Shown here piece after piece: positions 7,756 to 16,152 of a stretch of DNA of 64,000 nt (position 1 is its first letter; every line of letters starts with the position of its first letter). The position numbers and the translations under genes are program-made. This DNA comes from Streptomyces sp. 71268. GTDB taxonomy: Bacteria; Actinomycetota; Actinomycetes; Streptomycetales; Streptomycetaceae. A model generated the notes under the pieces. The model did not search any database, was not told the origin of the DNA, and worked only from the letters and a program-made list of their open reading frames with translations. The DNA lies in assembly GCF_029392895.1 (NCBI RefSeq), contig NZ_CP114200.1, positions 7,260,501-7,324,500 on the forward strand, written 5' to 3'.

Positions 7756-8961
7756 CTACGCCCCGGGGGTGGCGAAGTCCAGGGTGCGCCAGGGGCTGCC
7801 GGGCGTGTCGAGCAGGATGCGGTGCGGGGCGAGGGCCGATGCGTACATCGGCCCGAACGCCTCCTCGTCGAACCGCAGCACGCGGCCGAGCACGTAGCCG
7901 GCGGAGAAGTCCGACCAGGACGTGTAGTGCCGGCGACACAGCGAGCCGGCCCGGATCACGGCGGCCTCGACCTCCGCGCGGTCCGCGTACCGGGCGCCGA
8001 GCCCCCAGCGCGCGACGCTCACCGCGCGCCCGAAGTCGTACCCCGTGGCCGAGGCGACGTGTCCGTCGGGCGGCAGCAGTCCGTCGGCGCGAAACCGCGC
8101 CTCGTAGCGCAGGATGCGCTGGATGAGTTCCCGCGCCTCCACCAACTCGGACTCGGTGGCGCCCCGCTCGTACAGCGTCTCGGCCGCCGCCCGCTGCCAG
8201 AGTCGCGGATCGACGGGCCTGCCGGGTGCGCCGCGGGCGATGCCGCGCCGCACCCGCAGCACGAACTCGGGCTGCGGCGGGCTGTTGCGGCCCCGGAGGA
8301 GGAAGTCGAGCTGTCGGCGCCACTGGGCGCGGCTGGACGCGCCCCATGCCTCGCGCAGGATCCTGGTGTCGGCGCGGTAGTCCGCGTAGACGTCGGTGAG
8401 GTCGTTCCACAGCGCGCGCCGGTGCACGGACAGGTGCGCCCCGCAGGCGAGTCCCATGGCCAGCCGCCCGCGCAGCGGCCCGGTGTACTTGGTCAGCAGC
8501 GCCCCGGCCGCCGCCTCTCCCGCCGCCTCGCGGCTCGGCGTCTGGTCCCGCAGCGCGAGCCAGCGCCGCCGCTTGCGCCGGGCGCCGGGGAAGAACGCCT
8601 CGGTCGGCGTCCCCGGGTTGACCACCATGCCGCGCAGCTTCTCGCCCCACCACACGTACGGCGCCAGCGGCAGCGCGATGGCGCAGGCGACCTCCCCGGC
8701 GCGCGGCGTGGTGAGTTCACCACGGGTGTAGACGGCGAGGTAGCGCGGCCCGTGGGCCGCCGTGTGCGGGACCCAGGCGATGAGTTGGTCGTCGTCGACG
8801 AGTTGTCTGGGGGCGTACGCGAAGGTCGGCGCGGCGAACAGCACCCGCAGGTAGCCGTCCCAGTCCCGGCGTGCCTTCGCCTCGAACAGTGCTCTCTCGA
8901 CGTCGGTCGGCGGCACCCACGCGGGCACCTGTGCGGCAGCTCCGATGATCGGCGTCCCCAT
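7756..8961 (-). CDS. SseB N-terminal / DUF1266 domain protein
   Basis: 401 residues starting MGTPIIGAAAQ at ATG 8961. The N-terminal 150 residues resemble the SseB N-terminal domain (VERALFEAKARRDWDGYLRVLFAAPTFAYA would span its start); the C-terminal 220 residues match the DUF1266 type, with the typical WGASSRAQWRRQLDFLL, YDFGRAVSVARWGL and SWSDFSAGYVLGR stretches. No signal peptide or membrane helix. DUF1266 proteins are frequent in Streptomyces and of unknown role; the SseB part suggests a protein-protein contact module. An upstream extension to 9162 is in frame but has compositional features of non-coding DNA. Confidence 0.85.
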   Translation of the reverse strand: MGTPIIGAAAQVPAWVPPTDVERALFEAKARRDWDGYLRVLFAAPTFAYAPRQLVDDDQLIAWVPHTAAHGPRYLAVYTRGELTTPRAGEVACAIALPLAPYVWWGEKLRGMVVNPGTPTEAFFPGARRKRRRWLALRDQTPSREAAGEAAAGALLTKYTGPLRGRLAMGLACGAHLSVHRRALWNDLTDVYADYRADTRILREAWGASSRAQWRRQLDFLLRGRNSPPQPEFVLRVRRGIARGAPGRPVDPRLWQRAAAETLYERGATESELVEARELIQRILRYEARFRADGLLPPDGHVASATGYDFGRAVSVARWGLGARYADRAEVEAAVIRAGSLCRRHYTSWSDFSAGYVLGRVLRFDEEAFGPMYASALAPHRILLDTPGSPWRTLDFATPGA

Positions 8962-9575
8962 GGCAGTCAGTATTCCCCGCGGGGGTGCCCCGCCATGGGC
9001 GCCAGCCGAATCCGATACCGGCGCGCGGTGCGCGGTCGGCGGATACGCGCCACCGTGCGCCGGGCCGCACGAGCCCGCGCCGCGCCGGAGCGCGGCCAGG
9101 CGGGGGACGGGGCACGGCTCGTCAGCCCGGCGCCGGGGTGAGGGCGCTGCCGTGCCGCACACGACGGGTGTCTCGGCGCGAGGCCCGGCCGCCGAAACCC
9201 CGTCCCCGGGCAGCTAACGCCGTGGGCCAGGAAATAGGGGTTCAGGGAGAGATGTAGGGGTCGGACGGGGTGAGCGACTAGGGGGTGTTCGCACCGTGCG
9301 GTGTGCCATGGTCGCCTCCACCCGGCGGATACGGGGGGTTCGGCGCGAGGAAGGCCAGGTGGGGGTGGGTGCGCCGGGTGATGGGGCGCCGGCGGGGTGA
9401 GCGGGGGAGGGACGGGGACGCGAGCCGTCGGGCCGGAGTCGGACGGTCCGCTGTGCAACGGCTGGATATCGATTGTGTCCCCGAGCCTCGACGGACCCCG
9501 TCCGACGGTCTGTGAAACCGCAACGGCCTGCTAGGTTTCCCGGGCAATTGATCAGGGCATGACGGGGGACCTACC
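8962..9575. other. 614-bp gene-poor region upstream of lipoprotein gene
   Basis: No frame here resembles a known protein. The right half holds probable promoter elements for the lipoprotein gene, including a spaced inverted repeat GAAACC (9514-9519) / GGTTTC (9534-9539) about 40-60 bases before its start. The stretch 9240-9430 is unusually G-rich on the + strand. Confidence 0.5.
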
Positions 9576-10103
9576 GTGCGAAACAAGACAAAGATCGCCG
9601 CCGCAGCCGCTGTCGCGGCACTGGCGCTCACGCTGACCGGTTGTGGCGACGACGGCGACGACGGCGGGTCGTTGTTCGGCAAGCCCAACAAGGGCGGGAA
9701 CCAGGCCATCGGCGGCGGTGAGGGCACCGGCGGCGACGAGATCAAGATCCCGGGCCCGGACTCGACCGGGCTGACCGGTGGTTCGAGCTCGACGGGCACC
9801 TCGGGCGGCTCCGGCTCGACCGGCGGCTCGGACGCCAGCAGCGCTCAGGGCCTGTGGTACACGACGGAGCGGACCGACTCCGGGCAGGTGGGCATCCTCA
9901 GCGTCTCCGGCAGCGCGTTCGTCATGCGCATGGGCACCATGACGTGCTCGGGCACCTCCGACGACCAGATGAACGTCAACGCCACCTGCCAGGGCGACAC
10001 GATGACCGGCAAGGCGGCGCTCAGTGAGGGCGGTCAGAAGCTGACGATCACCTGGAGCGACAGCGGCACCGACGAGTTCTCGCGGCAGATGCCCACCTCG
10101 TAG
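9576..10103 (+). CDS. Secreted lipoprotein, function unknown
   Basis: 175 residues with a lipoprotein signal peptide: basic start, Ala/Leu-rich core and lipobox LTGC at 20-23. An acidic and then Gly/Ser/Thr-rich linker (24-85, with GGSSSTGTSGGSGSTGGS) is followed by a compact 80-residue domain with two cysteines (MTCSG, ATCQG) that may form a disulfide. GTG start with GGGGGA upstream. The layout suggests a small folded domain on a flexible cell-surface tether. No homologue is recognised by eye. A strong hairpin follows 78 bases downstream, so it is probably a single-gene unit. Confidence 0.88.
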   Translation: MRNKTKIAAAAAVAALALTLTGCGDDGDDGGSLFGKPNKGGNQAIGGGEGTGGDEIKIPGPDSTGLTGGSSSTGTSGGSGSTGGSDASSAQGLWYTTERTDSGQVGILSVSGSAFVMRMGTMTCSGTSDDQMNVNATCQGDTMTGKAALSEGGQKLTITWSDSGTDEFSRQMPTS

Positions 10104-10180
10104 CCCGCGGCCCCGACGGCGTACGCACAGCGCGCGGTACGCCTCGGCGCGCGGTACGCCCTCACACAGCACAGCACAGC

Positions 10181-10231
10181 ACACGAGCACGCGGCCACGG
10201 TCCCGTACGGGTTCCGTGGCCGCGCGCTCGT
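10181..10231 (+). terminator. Long hairpin terminator after lipoprotein gene
   Basis: Arms CACGAGCACGCGGCCACGG (10181-10199) and CCGTGGCCGCGCGCTCGTG (10213-10231) pair at 18 of 19 positions around a 13-base loop. It is preceded by a short run of CACAG repeats. It may also serve the convergent small gene at 10296-10556. Confidence 0.8.
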
Positions 10232-10295
10232 GCGTGGTGGCGCCGTCGGTGGGGCGACGGGCGGCCGCCGTGACCGAGGTGGCCGGGCGGGCCGG

Positions 10296-10556
10296 CTACT
10301 CGGCGACGTACGTGGTGCGGGTCCACCGGAACACCCGCAGGGCGCGCTCGCCGTGGGCGACGGTCTCCGCGGTCGGCGCGAAGTGCGCGTAGTGGTTCCC
10401 GCGCGGCAGCTTGAGCATGGACCCGGGGTCGCGCACGTACCGGATGCGCTCGTGGTCGGGGAGGTCCTCCGCGGGGCCGCCACGGAGGATGATATTGGCC
10501 TCGGCGGGCGCGGTCTGGCGGGGCAGGACGTCTTCGGTCGCGAGTTCGTTGGTCAC
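10296..10556 (-). CDS. Small conserved actinobacterial protein (DUF5988-like)
   Basis: 86 residues, soluble, with the pattern NIILRGGP-x8-ERIRYV, GNHYAHFAPTAETVAHG and a C-terminal FRWTRTTYVAE. From memory this matches the small family DUF5988, found in actinomycetes and of unknown function. ATG start. A CRP-like site and a CCCCTAA/TTAGGGG spaced inverted repeat (10667-10673 and 10711-10717) lie in its 200-base upstream region. Confidence 0.75.
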   Translation of the reverse strand: MTNELATEDVLPRQTAPAEANIILRGGPAEDLPDHERIRYVRDPGSMLKLPRGNHYAHFAPTAETVAHGERALRVFRWTRTTYVAE

Positions 10557-10724
10557 GAGGGAAAGCTCCTCCGGTGAGCGGCGCGGTGGAGGCGGGTACG
10601 CGATCTCCAGCGAGACGACGGGGCCGCCTCTCCCGCAGTTCAGCAGCAGCCCGGCGCCCCAAGTAACCCCTAAATCCGATTCGTCGGGGTGGCGGGTGTT
10701 TCTGGGGGCGTTAGGGGCTTGGCA

Positions 10725-10738
10725 GTGACCTGCGTCAC
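10725..10738. promoter_or_regulatory. CRP-like site GTGACCTGCGTCAC
   Basis: Fits GTGA-N6-TCAC and also the Streptomyces Crp pattern GTG-N6-GNCAC as I recall it. It sits 170 bases upstream of the small gene starting at 10556 and just past the 3' end of the ABC ATPase gene, so the small gene is the likely target. Confidence 0.45.
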
Positions 10739-10757
10739 GCGCAGTGTGGGGCGCCGG

Positions 10758-12467
10758 CTACGCCACCGAGGCCGGTCCGGTGGCGGGGAGGCGGCCGGAC
10801 AGAAGGGCCCGGGTGACGGCGTGCTCCGGCGCGCGGAACACCCGTTCCGTGGGCCCCGCCTCGACCGTGCGCCCCGCGTCGAGCACCAGCACCGTGTCGG
10901 TCCGGTCGCCGATCAGTCGCAGGTCGTGGCTGATCAGGACGAGCGCGAGGCCGTGTCGCTCGCGCAGGGCGACCAGCAGGTCCATGATCGCCGTCGCCGT
11001 CTCCCCGTCCAGCGCCGACGTCACCTCGTCGCAGACGAGCACGTCGGGACGGGCCGCGAGGGCCCGGGCGATGGACACCCGCTGGCGCTGGCCGCCGGAC
11101 AGCTCGTGCGGGTAGCGGTCGGCGAAGTCGGCGGGCAGCGCGACCTGTTCGAGCAGCTCGGCCACGCGTGCGCGGGCGTCGGCGCCGCTCGTGCGGTGGT
11201 GCAGCCGCAGCGGGCGGGCGATGGCGGCGCCGGCCGTGACGCTCGGGTTGAGGGCGCCCAGCGGGTCCTGCGGGACGAGTTGCATCCGGCGCCGCTGGTC
11301 GCGGGAGCGCCCGTGCACCGAGGCCGCCAGCGGCGTGTCCCGCAATGCGACGGTGCCCGACGACGGCTTGTGCAGCCCGACCACGGCGCGCGCCAGGGTC
11401 GTCTTGCCCGAGCCCGAGACGCCGACGATGCCGAGGGACCCGCCGGCCGGCAGCGCGAGGCCGACGCCGCTCAGCACGGTGCGCCGCGCGCGCCGCGGAC
11501 CCACCACCGCGCCGAGGTCCCGCACCGTCAGGAGCGCCGTGGCCGGGACGGGCGGAACGGTGGTGGCCAGGGTGGCGGCCGTGGTGGTGGCAGGGGGCGG
11601 CGCGGTGGTCCCGGCCGGCGCGCCCGCGCTCGTGGCGGGTCGTCGCGCCGGGAGCGCGGTACCTGTGGCGTACGGGGCGGCCGTGCCCGACGGGCGGGCC
11701 GCCGGGCGCAGTTCGACCACCTCGTCGGCGAGCCGGGACACCAGGTCGGCGTCGTGGCACGACAGCGCGATGGCGAGCCGGTGTTCGGTGGCCAGGTGCC
11801 GCAACAGGTCGCCGACCTCGTCGCGCAGCGCGGGGTGCAGGCCGGCCGTCGGCTCGTCGAGGAGCAGCACGACCGGCTCCCTGGCCAGCGCCCTGGCCAG
11901 GGCGACGCGCCGCTGCTGGCCACCGGAGAGCCCGCCCGGGCGGCGGTCGGCCAGGCCCTCGTCCACCGGCAGCCGGACCTCGGCCAGCAACCGCTCCACC
12001 GTGTCGGGCTCGGGCCGGACCGCCGTCTCGCGGAGCAGCGAGCGCACCCGCATCCGGGGGTTGAGCCGGGACCCGGGGTCCTGGCCGACGTAGGCGACGT
12101 GGTGCCGGCGCAGCGCCCGCAACTCGCGCTCGGCCAACCGCAGCACCGGGCGGCCGAGGACCTCGACCTCGCCGCCGGCACACTCCGCCCCGGGCGGCAG
12201 CGCGCCGCTGACGGCCCGCAGCAACGTGGTCTTGCCGGCCCCGGACGGTCCGGTGAGCGCGACCACCTGGCCGGGCCGTACGGTCAACGAGCCCGCGGCG
12301 AGCAACGGGTGGCGGCCCATGGTGCTGACCACCGTGAGGTCGGTGACCCGTACGGCCGGCTCGGCGGCGTCGGCCGAGTCGGCGGCCGACCGCGCGGCCG
12401 GTGGTGCGACCGGTGGTGCGGGGTGCCGCGGGGACTTCTTCGACGTCCAGCGCGTTCGGTGGGTCAC
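10758..12467 (-). CDS. Fused double ATPase of a peptide/metal-type ABC importer (DppD-DppF like)
   Basis: 569 residues with two complete nucleotide-binding domains. Domain 1 (about 30-280): GPSGAGKTT Walker A, LSGGQQRR signature, VLLLDEPTAGL Walker B. Domain 2 (about 320-569): GVSGSGKTT, LSGGQRQR, VLVCDEVTSAL. An Ala/Pro/Thr-rich linker joins them. In most systems DppD and DppF are separate; here one chain supplies both sites. It powers the two permeases encoded upstream. The GTG start overlaps the permease stop by four bases (GTGA), so translation is coupled. Last gene of the four-gene operon that starts at 15953 under an iron box. Confidence 0.93.
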   Translation of the reverse strand: MTHRTRWTSKKSPRHPAPPVAPPAARSAADSADAAEPAVRVTDLTVVSTMGRHPLLAAGSLTVRPGQVVALTGPSGAGKTTLLRAVSGALPPGAECAGGEVEVLGRPVLRLAERELRALRRHHVAYVGQDPGSRLNPRMRVRSLLRETAVRPEPDTVERLLAEVRLPVDEGLADRRPGGLSGGQQRRVALARALAREPVVLLLDEPTAGLHPALRDEVGDLLRHLATEHRLAIALSCHDADLVSRLADEVVELRPAARPSGTAAPYATGTALPARRPATSAGAPAGTTAPPPATTTAATLATTVPPVPATALLTVRDLGAVVGPRRARRTVLSGVGLALPAGGSLGIVGVSGSGKTTLARAVVGLHKPSSGTVALRDTPLAASVHGRSRDQRRRMQLVPQDPLGALNPSVTAGAAIARPLRLHHRTSGADARARVAELLEQVALPADFADRYPHELSGGQRQRVSIARALAARPDVLVCDEVTSALDGETATAIMDLLVALRERHGLALVLISHDLRLIGDRTDTVLVLDAGRTVEAGPTERVFRAPEHAVTRALLSGRLPATGPASVA

Positions 12468-13357
12468 AGCGCGGTCACCGCCTTCCGGCCGGCCTGCGGG
12501 ACGAGCGCGACGGCCGCCAGGTTGACGCTCATGGCCAGCAGGCCGATGGCGATGCTGGGGGCCACCACGGCCCAGGGATTGAGCAGGACGCCGGCCGAGT
12601 TCTCCCGGATCATCAACGCCCAGTCGGCGGTCGGCGGTTGCGGGCCGACCTGGAGGAAGCCCGCGGTGGCGACGAGGTAGACGGCGGCGACGAAACGCAG
12701 CCCGAACAGCGCGAGCAGGGTGGCCCGCAGGTTCGGCAACACCTCGCGCACCACCAGGTGCCACAGCCCCTCGCCGCCGGCCGTCGCCGCCTCCACGTAC
12801 CCCGAGGCCGCGATGGGCGCCGCGGCGCCCGCCGTCAGCCGGATCGCGTACGGCACGCCCAGCACCACGGCGGCCGTGACCACCGCGAGCCGGCCGCCGT
12901 CCGGCCAGGACAGCGAGATCAGCAGGATGCCGAGCACGGCGGGCAGCAGCATCAGCACGTCGGCGGCGCGCTCCACGAAGCGGCCGACGGCGGGGCGCAG
13001 CGCGCTGACCGCGCCGAGCACCGCGGCGATGCCGGTGACCAGGAGGGCCACGAGCAGCGAGGTGCCGATGAGTTGCCGACCGCCGGCGAGCAGGCGGCTG
13101 AGCACGTCGCGGCCGAGCTGGTCGCCGCCCAGCGCCGCGTCGCCGCCGGGTTCCGCGTACGGCGCGGCGACCGGCGTGTCCACGGCGTGCGGGGCCAGCC
13201 AGGGGCCGGCCACCGCCAGCGCGACGAGCAGCAGTGCGGGCGCCGTGCGCAGCGCCACGCCCCACGGGCCCGGGCCCGACCGGTTGGCCGGGGCGGGCCG
13301 GTGGGCCGGGCCTTCGTGGTGGGCGGAGACTCTCACGCGTGCCCTCCGGAGCTTCAT
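12464..13357 (-). CDS. ABC importer permease (DppC-like)
   Basis: 297 residues, about six transmembrane helices. An N-terminal helix and a periplasmic loop with the DppC-type LGGDQLGRDVLSRLLAGGR precede the binding-protein-dependent permease domain; the EAA-type loop is visible around EAATAGGEGLWHLVVREVLPN. ATG start overlaps the preceding permease stop (ATGA), and its own stop overlaps the ATPase start. Pairs with the DppB-like permease to form the membrane channel. Confidence 0.93.
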   Translation of the reverse strand: MKLRRARVRVSAHHEGPAHRPAPANRSGPGPWGVALRTAPALLLVALAVAGPWLAPHAVDTPVAAPYAEPGGDAALGGDQLGRDVLSRLLAGGRQLIGTSLLVALLVTGIAAVLGAVSALRPAVGRFVERAADVLMLLPAVLGILLISLSWPDGGRLAVVTAAVVLGVPYAIRLTAGAAAPIAASGYVEAATAGGEGLWHLVVREVLPNLRATLLALFGLRFVAAVYLVATAGFLQVGPQPPTADWALMIRENSAGVLLNPWAVVAPSIAIGLLAMSVNLAAVALVPQAGRKAVTAL

Positions 13358-14418
13358 TCGCGCCTCCCGGACGCCCTGGCCCGGACCAGGTCGGCGAGCA
13401 GCAGCACGCCGCTGATGACCGCGCCGGTCAGGGCCACCACGCCGGCGATGAGGGGCCCGTCGCGGTCGGTGACGGCCCCGGCGAGCACCGAGCCGACGCC
13501 GGGATAGTTGAAGATCGTCTCCACTACGACGGCGCCGCCGAGCAGCATGCCGGTCGAGGTAGCCAGCCCCGCGGCGATGGCCGGCAGCGCGCCCGGCAGC
13601 AGGTGGTGGCTGAGCACCCGGTGCCGGGGCAGCCCGTCGATGACGGCGGTCTCCACGTGCGGGGCCGTGGCCTCGTCGGCGAGGGCGGCCCGTACGATCC
13701 GGGTGTTCCAGCCGATCTGCGGGATGGCCAGCGCGAACACCGGCAGCACCAGCATGTCCCAGGACGCGGGCGTGCCGGTGGCGTCGGCGATGGTCACGGC
13801 CGGCAGCCAGCCCGCCCACTGCGAGAACACCAGCACCAGCGCGACCGCCACCACGAACTCCGGCACCGCGAGGACCGCCGTCGCGCTCGCGGACACGGCC
13901 CGGTCCACGCCGCCGCCGGGGCGCAGCGCGGCCCAGCAGCCGAGCGCCAGCGACACCGCCACGGTCACGAGCAGCGCGAGGCCGCCGAGCAGCAGCGTGT
14001 TGGGGAAGGGCGTGCCCAGCAGCGCGGCGACCGACTCGCCGCGCGCCGACGTGCCCAGGTCGCCGCTGGGCAGCGCCGCCATCCAGTCCGCGAAGCGCTC
14101 CAGGACCGGCCGGTCGAGCCCTAGCAGATGGCGGCGCGCCTCGATGTCGGCGGCGGACTCGCCGCGTTCGGCGGTGGCGTCGGCGGCGTCCCCCGGCAGC
14201 AGCTCCACGGCGCCGAAGACCAGCGCGAGGAGCACGGCGAGCAGCAGGGCGCGGCGGGCGAGCAGCCCGGCCAGGCGCGCCACGGCCGCCCCGACGCGGG
14301 CCAGCCCGCCGGGCGCGCCGCGCTCCGGCGCGCCGGCGTCTGGCGCCGGTCGGTCGGCGCGCGGTCGCTCGCCGGGTGTCACGGGCCGCCGCGCCGCGCC
14401 CCTCAGCGGGCCAGCCAC
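13354..14418 (-). CDS. ABC importer permease (DppB-like)
   Basis: 354 residues; a long Pro/Arg-rich cytoplasmic start, first transmembrane helix near residue 57, then the DppB hallmark of an extracellular domain (RRHLLGLDRPVLERFADWM, SGDLGTSARGESVAALL) and the permease core with the EAA-type loop near ETAVIDGLPRHRVLSHHLLP. The ATG overlaps the binding-protein gene end by 16 bases; a downstream GTG (VTPGERP) is an alternative start. Second gene of the operon. Confidence 0.92.
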   Translation of the reverse strand: MAGPLRGAARRPVTPGERPRADRPAPDAGAPERGAPGGLARVGAAVARLAGLLARRALLLAVLLALVFGAVELLPGDAADATAERGESAADIEARRHLLGLDRPVLERFADWMAALPSGDLGTSARGESVAALLGTPFPNTLLLGGLALLVTVAVSLALGCWAALRPGGGVDRAVSASATAVLAVPEFVVAVALVLVFSQWAGWLPAVTIADATGTPASWDMLVLPVFALAIPQIGWNTRIVRAALADEATAPHVETAVIDGLPRHRVLSHHLLPGALPAIAAGLATSTGMLLGGAVVVETIFNYPGVGSVLAGAVTDRDGPLIAGVVALTGAVISGVLLLADLVRARASGRRE

Positions 14419-15953
14419 GCGCGCTCAAGCTGGACGCGCCCGTACCCGGGCAACTTGGGCAGGCCGCGTACGGGCGCCGCCGCCAGGTCGATGCCGTCGG
14501 CGACGCCCCACAGCAGATAGCCGGACCTCTCGTGCTGGATCTTCTGGAGTTCGCGCAGCAGCGTGGCGCGCTCGCCGGCGTCGGCGGTGCGCATGGCCTT
14601 GCGGTACGCGGCGTCGAAGGACGGGTCCCGCCAACCCGCCTCGTTCTGCGCGGATTCGGACGACAGCGTCTTGCTCGCGTAGAACACGACGGAGTCGTTG
14701 GTGCCCCAGTAGGTGGTGTACAGGTCGCCCTTGAGCCAGACGTCGTCGTAGAAGACGGCGGAGTCCCGCTTGACGACTTTGACCCTGACCCCGGCCTCGC
14801 GCACCTGGTTGGCGAAGAGGGTGGCCGACTCGGCCAGCGCGGCCACGTCCTCGGTGGTGACCAGCTCGTACGTCCTGGAGAGGTCAAAGTCCGCCTCGGC
14901 CAGCAGCTTCCTGGCCCGGTCCAGGTCGCGGACCCGCTGCGGTATGGAGCGGTCGTACGCCGGGTCGCCGGTGCCCATGATGTCGTTGCCGACCACGCCG
15001 TAGCCCGAGAGCGCCTGTTCGACCATGGCCGGCCGGTCGACGGCGAGCCGCAGGGCCTCGCGCACCCGTGGGTCGGCGAACGGGCCGTCGGCCGTGCGCA
15101 TCACGATCGGTAGCGGCATGTCGTCGCGCCGCCTGACGACCTGGATGTCCTCGCGCCGCTCGGCCGTGCGGGCGGCGACCGCGCCGACGTTGGACGCCAG
15201 GTCGAGCTGGCCGGCGAGGAGCGCGCCGGACAGCGCCTGCGGGCTCTCGAAGAGCCGTACCTCGATGGCGTCGAGCAGCACCTCCCCGCCGTGCCACGCG
15301 TCGTTGCGCACCAGTCGGGCGTTGCCGCCCCGGTACCAGTCGAGCTTGAACGGCCCGGTGCCCGGGCTCTGGTGGATCTCCTTCTCCGGCGTGCCCCGCT
15401 TCAGGATGAAGGTGGTCAGCCGCATGAGCTGGGGCATTTCGGCGTTGGGGTAGTCGGAGACCAGTTCCACGCCGTTCTCGCCGTGGGGCCTGATGTTCCC
15501 CGCCGCCACGCCCGGCATCCGGGAGGCGCCCGAGGGGGTGTTCCGCAGCCGCTTGAGCGACCAGACCAGGTCGTCGGCGGTGACCGGCGAGCCGTCGTGG
15601 AAGGTGGCGCCGTCGGCGATGGTGAACCGCCAGGTCCGCAGGTCCTTGGAGGACGACCACCTGGTGGCGAGGCGGGGCGCGGTGTTGGGCTTCGCGCCGG
15701 GGGCGGTGAGCGTGTCGTAGACGAGGGCGAGGATGAGGTAGTCGCTCTCGTTCGCCTGCACACCGTGCGGGTCGCGGGTGACGGCGGAGGCCCGGCCGAG
15801 CGCGCCCACCCGTAGCGTGCCGCCCTTGCGGGGCTTCTCGGAGCCGTTCGACCGGGCCGCCGGGTCCGGGTCGTCGCCGCCGCACGCGCCGAGCAGGGCC
15901 GTGGTCCCCAATGCGCCACCGGCCCACAGCAGTTGCCTTCTGGTCGCATCCAC
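14403..15953 (-). CDS. Family 5 solute-binding lipoprotein of iron-boxed ABC importer
   Basis: 516 residues. Twin-Arg-like TRRQLLWAGG followed by lipobox LLGAC, so it is exported and lipid-anchored. The body is the SBP_bac_5 fold (peptide, nickel, opine-metal and heme-binding proteins): KGGTLRVGAL start, FHDGSPVTADDLVWSLKR, GTGPFKLDWY and AVDRPAMVEQAL motifs are all visible. GTG start with GGGGA upstream. First gene of a four-gene coupled operon. An iron box lies 50-70 bases before the start, so the cargo is more likely an iron or metal chelate, or an opine-type metallophore, than a nutrient peptide. That assignment is inference from regulation. Confidence 0.93.
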   Translation of the reverse strand: MDATRRQLLWAGGALGTTALLGACGGDDPDPAARSNGSEKPRKGGTLRVGALGRASAVTRDPHGVQANESDYLILALVYDTLTAPGAKPNTAPRLATRWSSSKDLRTWRFTIADGATFHDGSPVTADDLVWSLKRLRNTPSGASRMPGVAAGNIRPHGENGVELVSDYPNAEMPQLMRLTTFILKRGTPEKEIHQSPGTGPFKLDWYRGGNARLVRNDAWHGGEVLLDAIEVRLFESPQALSGALLAGQLDLASNVGAVAARTAERREDIQVVRRRDDMPLPIVMRTADGPFADPRVREALRLAVDRPAMVEQALSGYGVVGNDIMGTGDPAYDRSIPQRVRDLDRARKLLAEADFDLSRTYELVTTEDVAALAESATLFANQVREAGVRVKVVKRDSAVFYDDVWLKGDLYTTYWGTNDSVVFYASKTLSSESAQNEAGWRDPSFDAAYRKAMRTADAGERATLLRELQKIQHERSGYLLWGVADGIDLAAAPVRGLPKLPGYGRVQLERAWLAR

Positions 15954-15980
15954 GCTGTCCCCGATCCGCCGGTGTGTTCG

Positions 15981-16007
15981 TACTGTTCAGACGCGGATCG
16001 AACAGTA
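15981..16007. promoter_or_regulatory. Inverted repeat TACTGTTC-N11-GAACAGTA
   Basis: Perfect 8-bp arms at 15981-15988 and 16000-16007, lying 28-54 bases upstream of the binding-protein start and touching the iron box. It could bind a second regulator or shape the leader transcript. Confidence 0.5.
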
Positions 16008-16023
16008 GGTAAGGCTTGCCTAA
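16005..16023. promoter_or_regulatory. Iron box (DmdR/DtxR-type operator)
   Basis: GTAGGTAAGGCTTGCCTAA matches the consensus TTAGGTTAGGCTCACCTAA at 15 of 19 positions, including both conserved half-sites AGG and CCTAA. It is centred about 60 bases upstream of the binding-protein GTG, in promoter position, so iron-replete DmdR should repress the importer operon. Confidence 0.82.
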
Positions 16024-16152
16024 ACCTGCAAGGGTCGGGTTCTCGGCTGGCTGATGCTCGTCGTCGCACGCGCGGCCAAGTGCGCTGGGCAGGCAGGCGC
16101 GTGCCCCCGCGCGGGCGGCGCACACGCCGTCGCGGGCGGCCACCTCATCCGA

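Noticed and set aside
10160..10185. CRISPR-like or satellite repeat of CACAG units
   Set aside because: Only a few 5-bp units in about 25 bases next to a terminator hairpin; too short and with no spacers.
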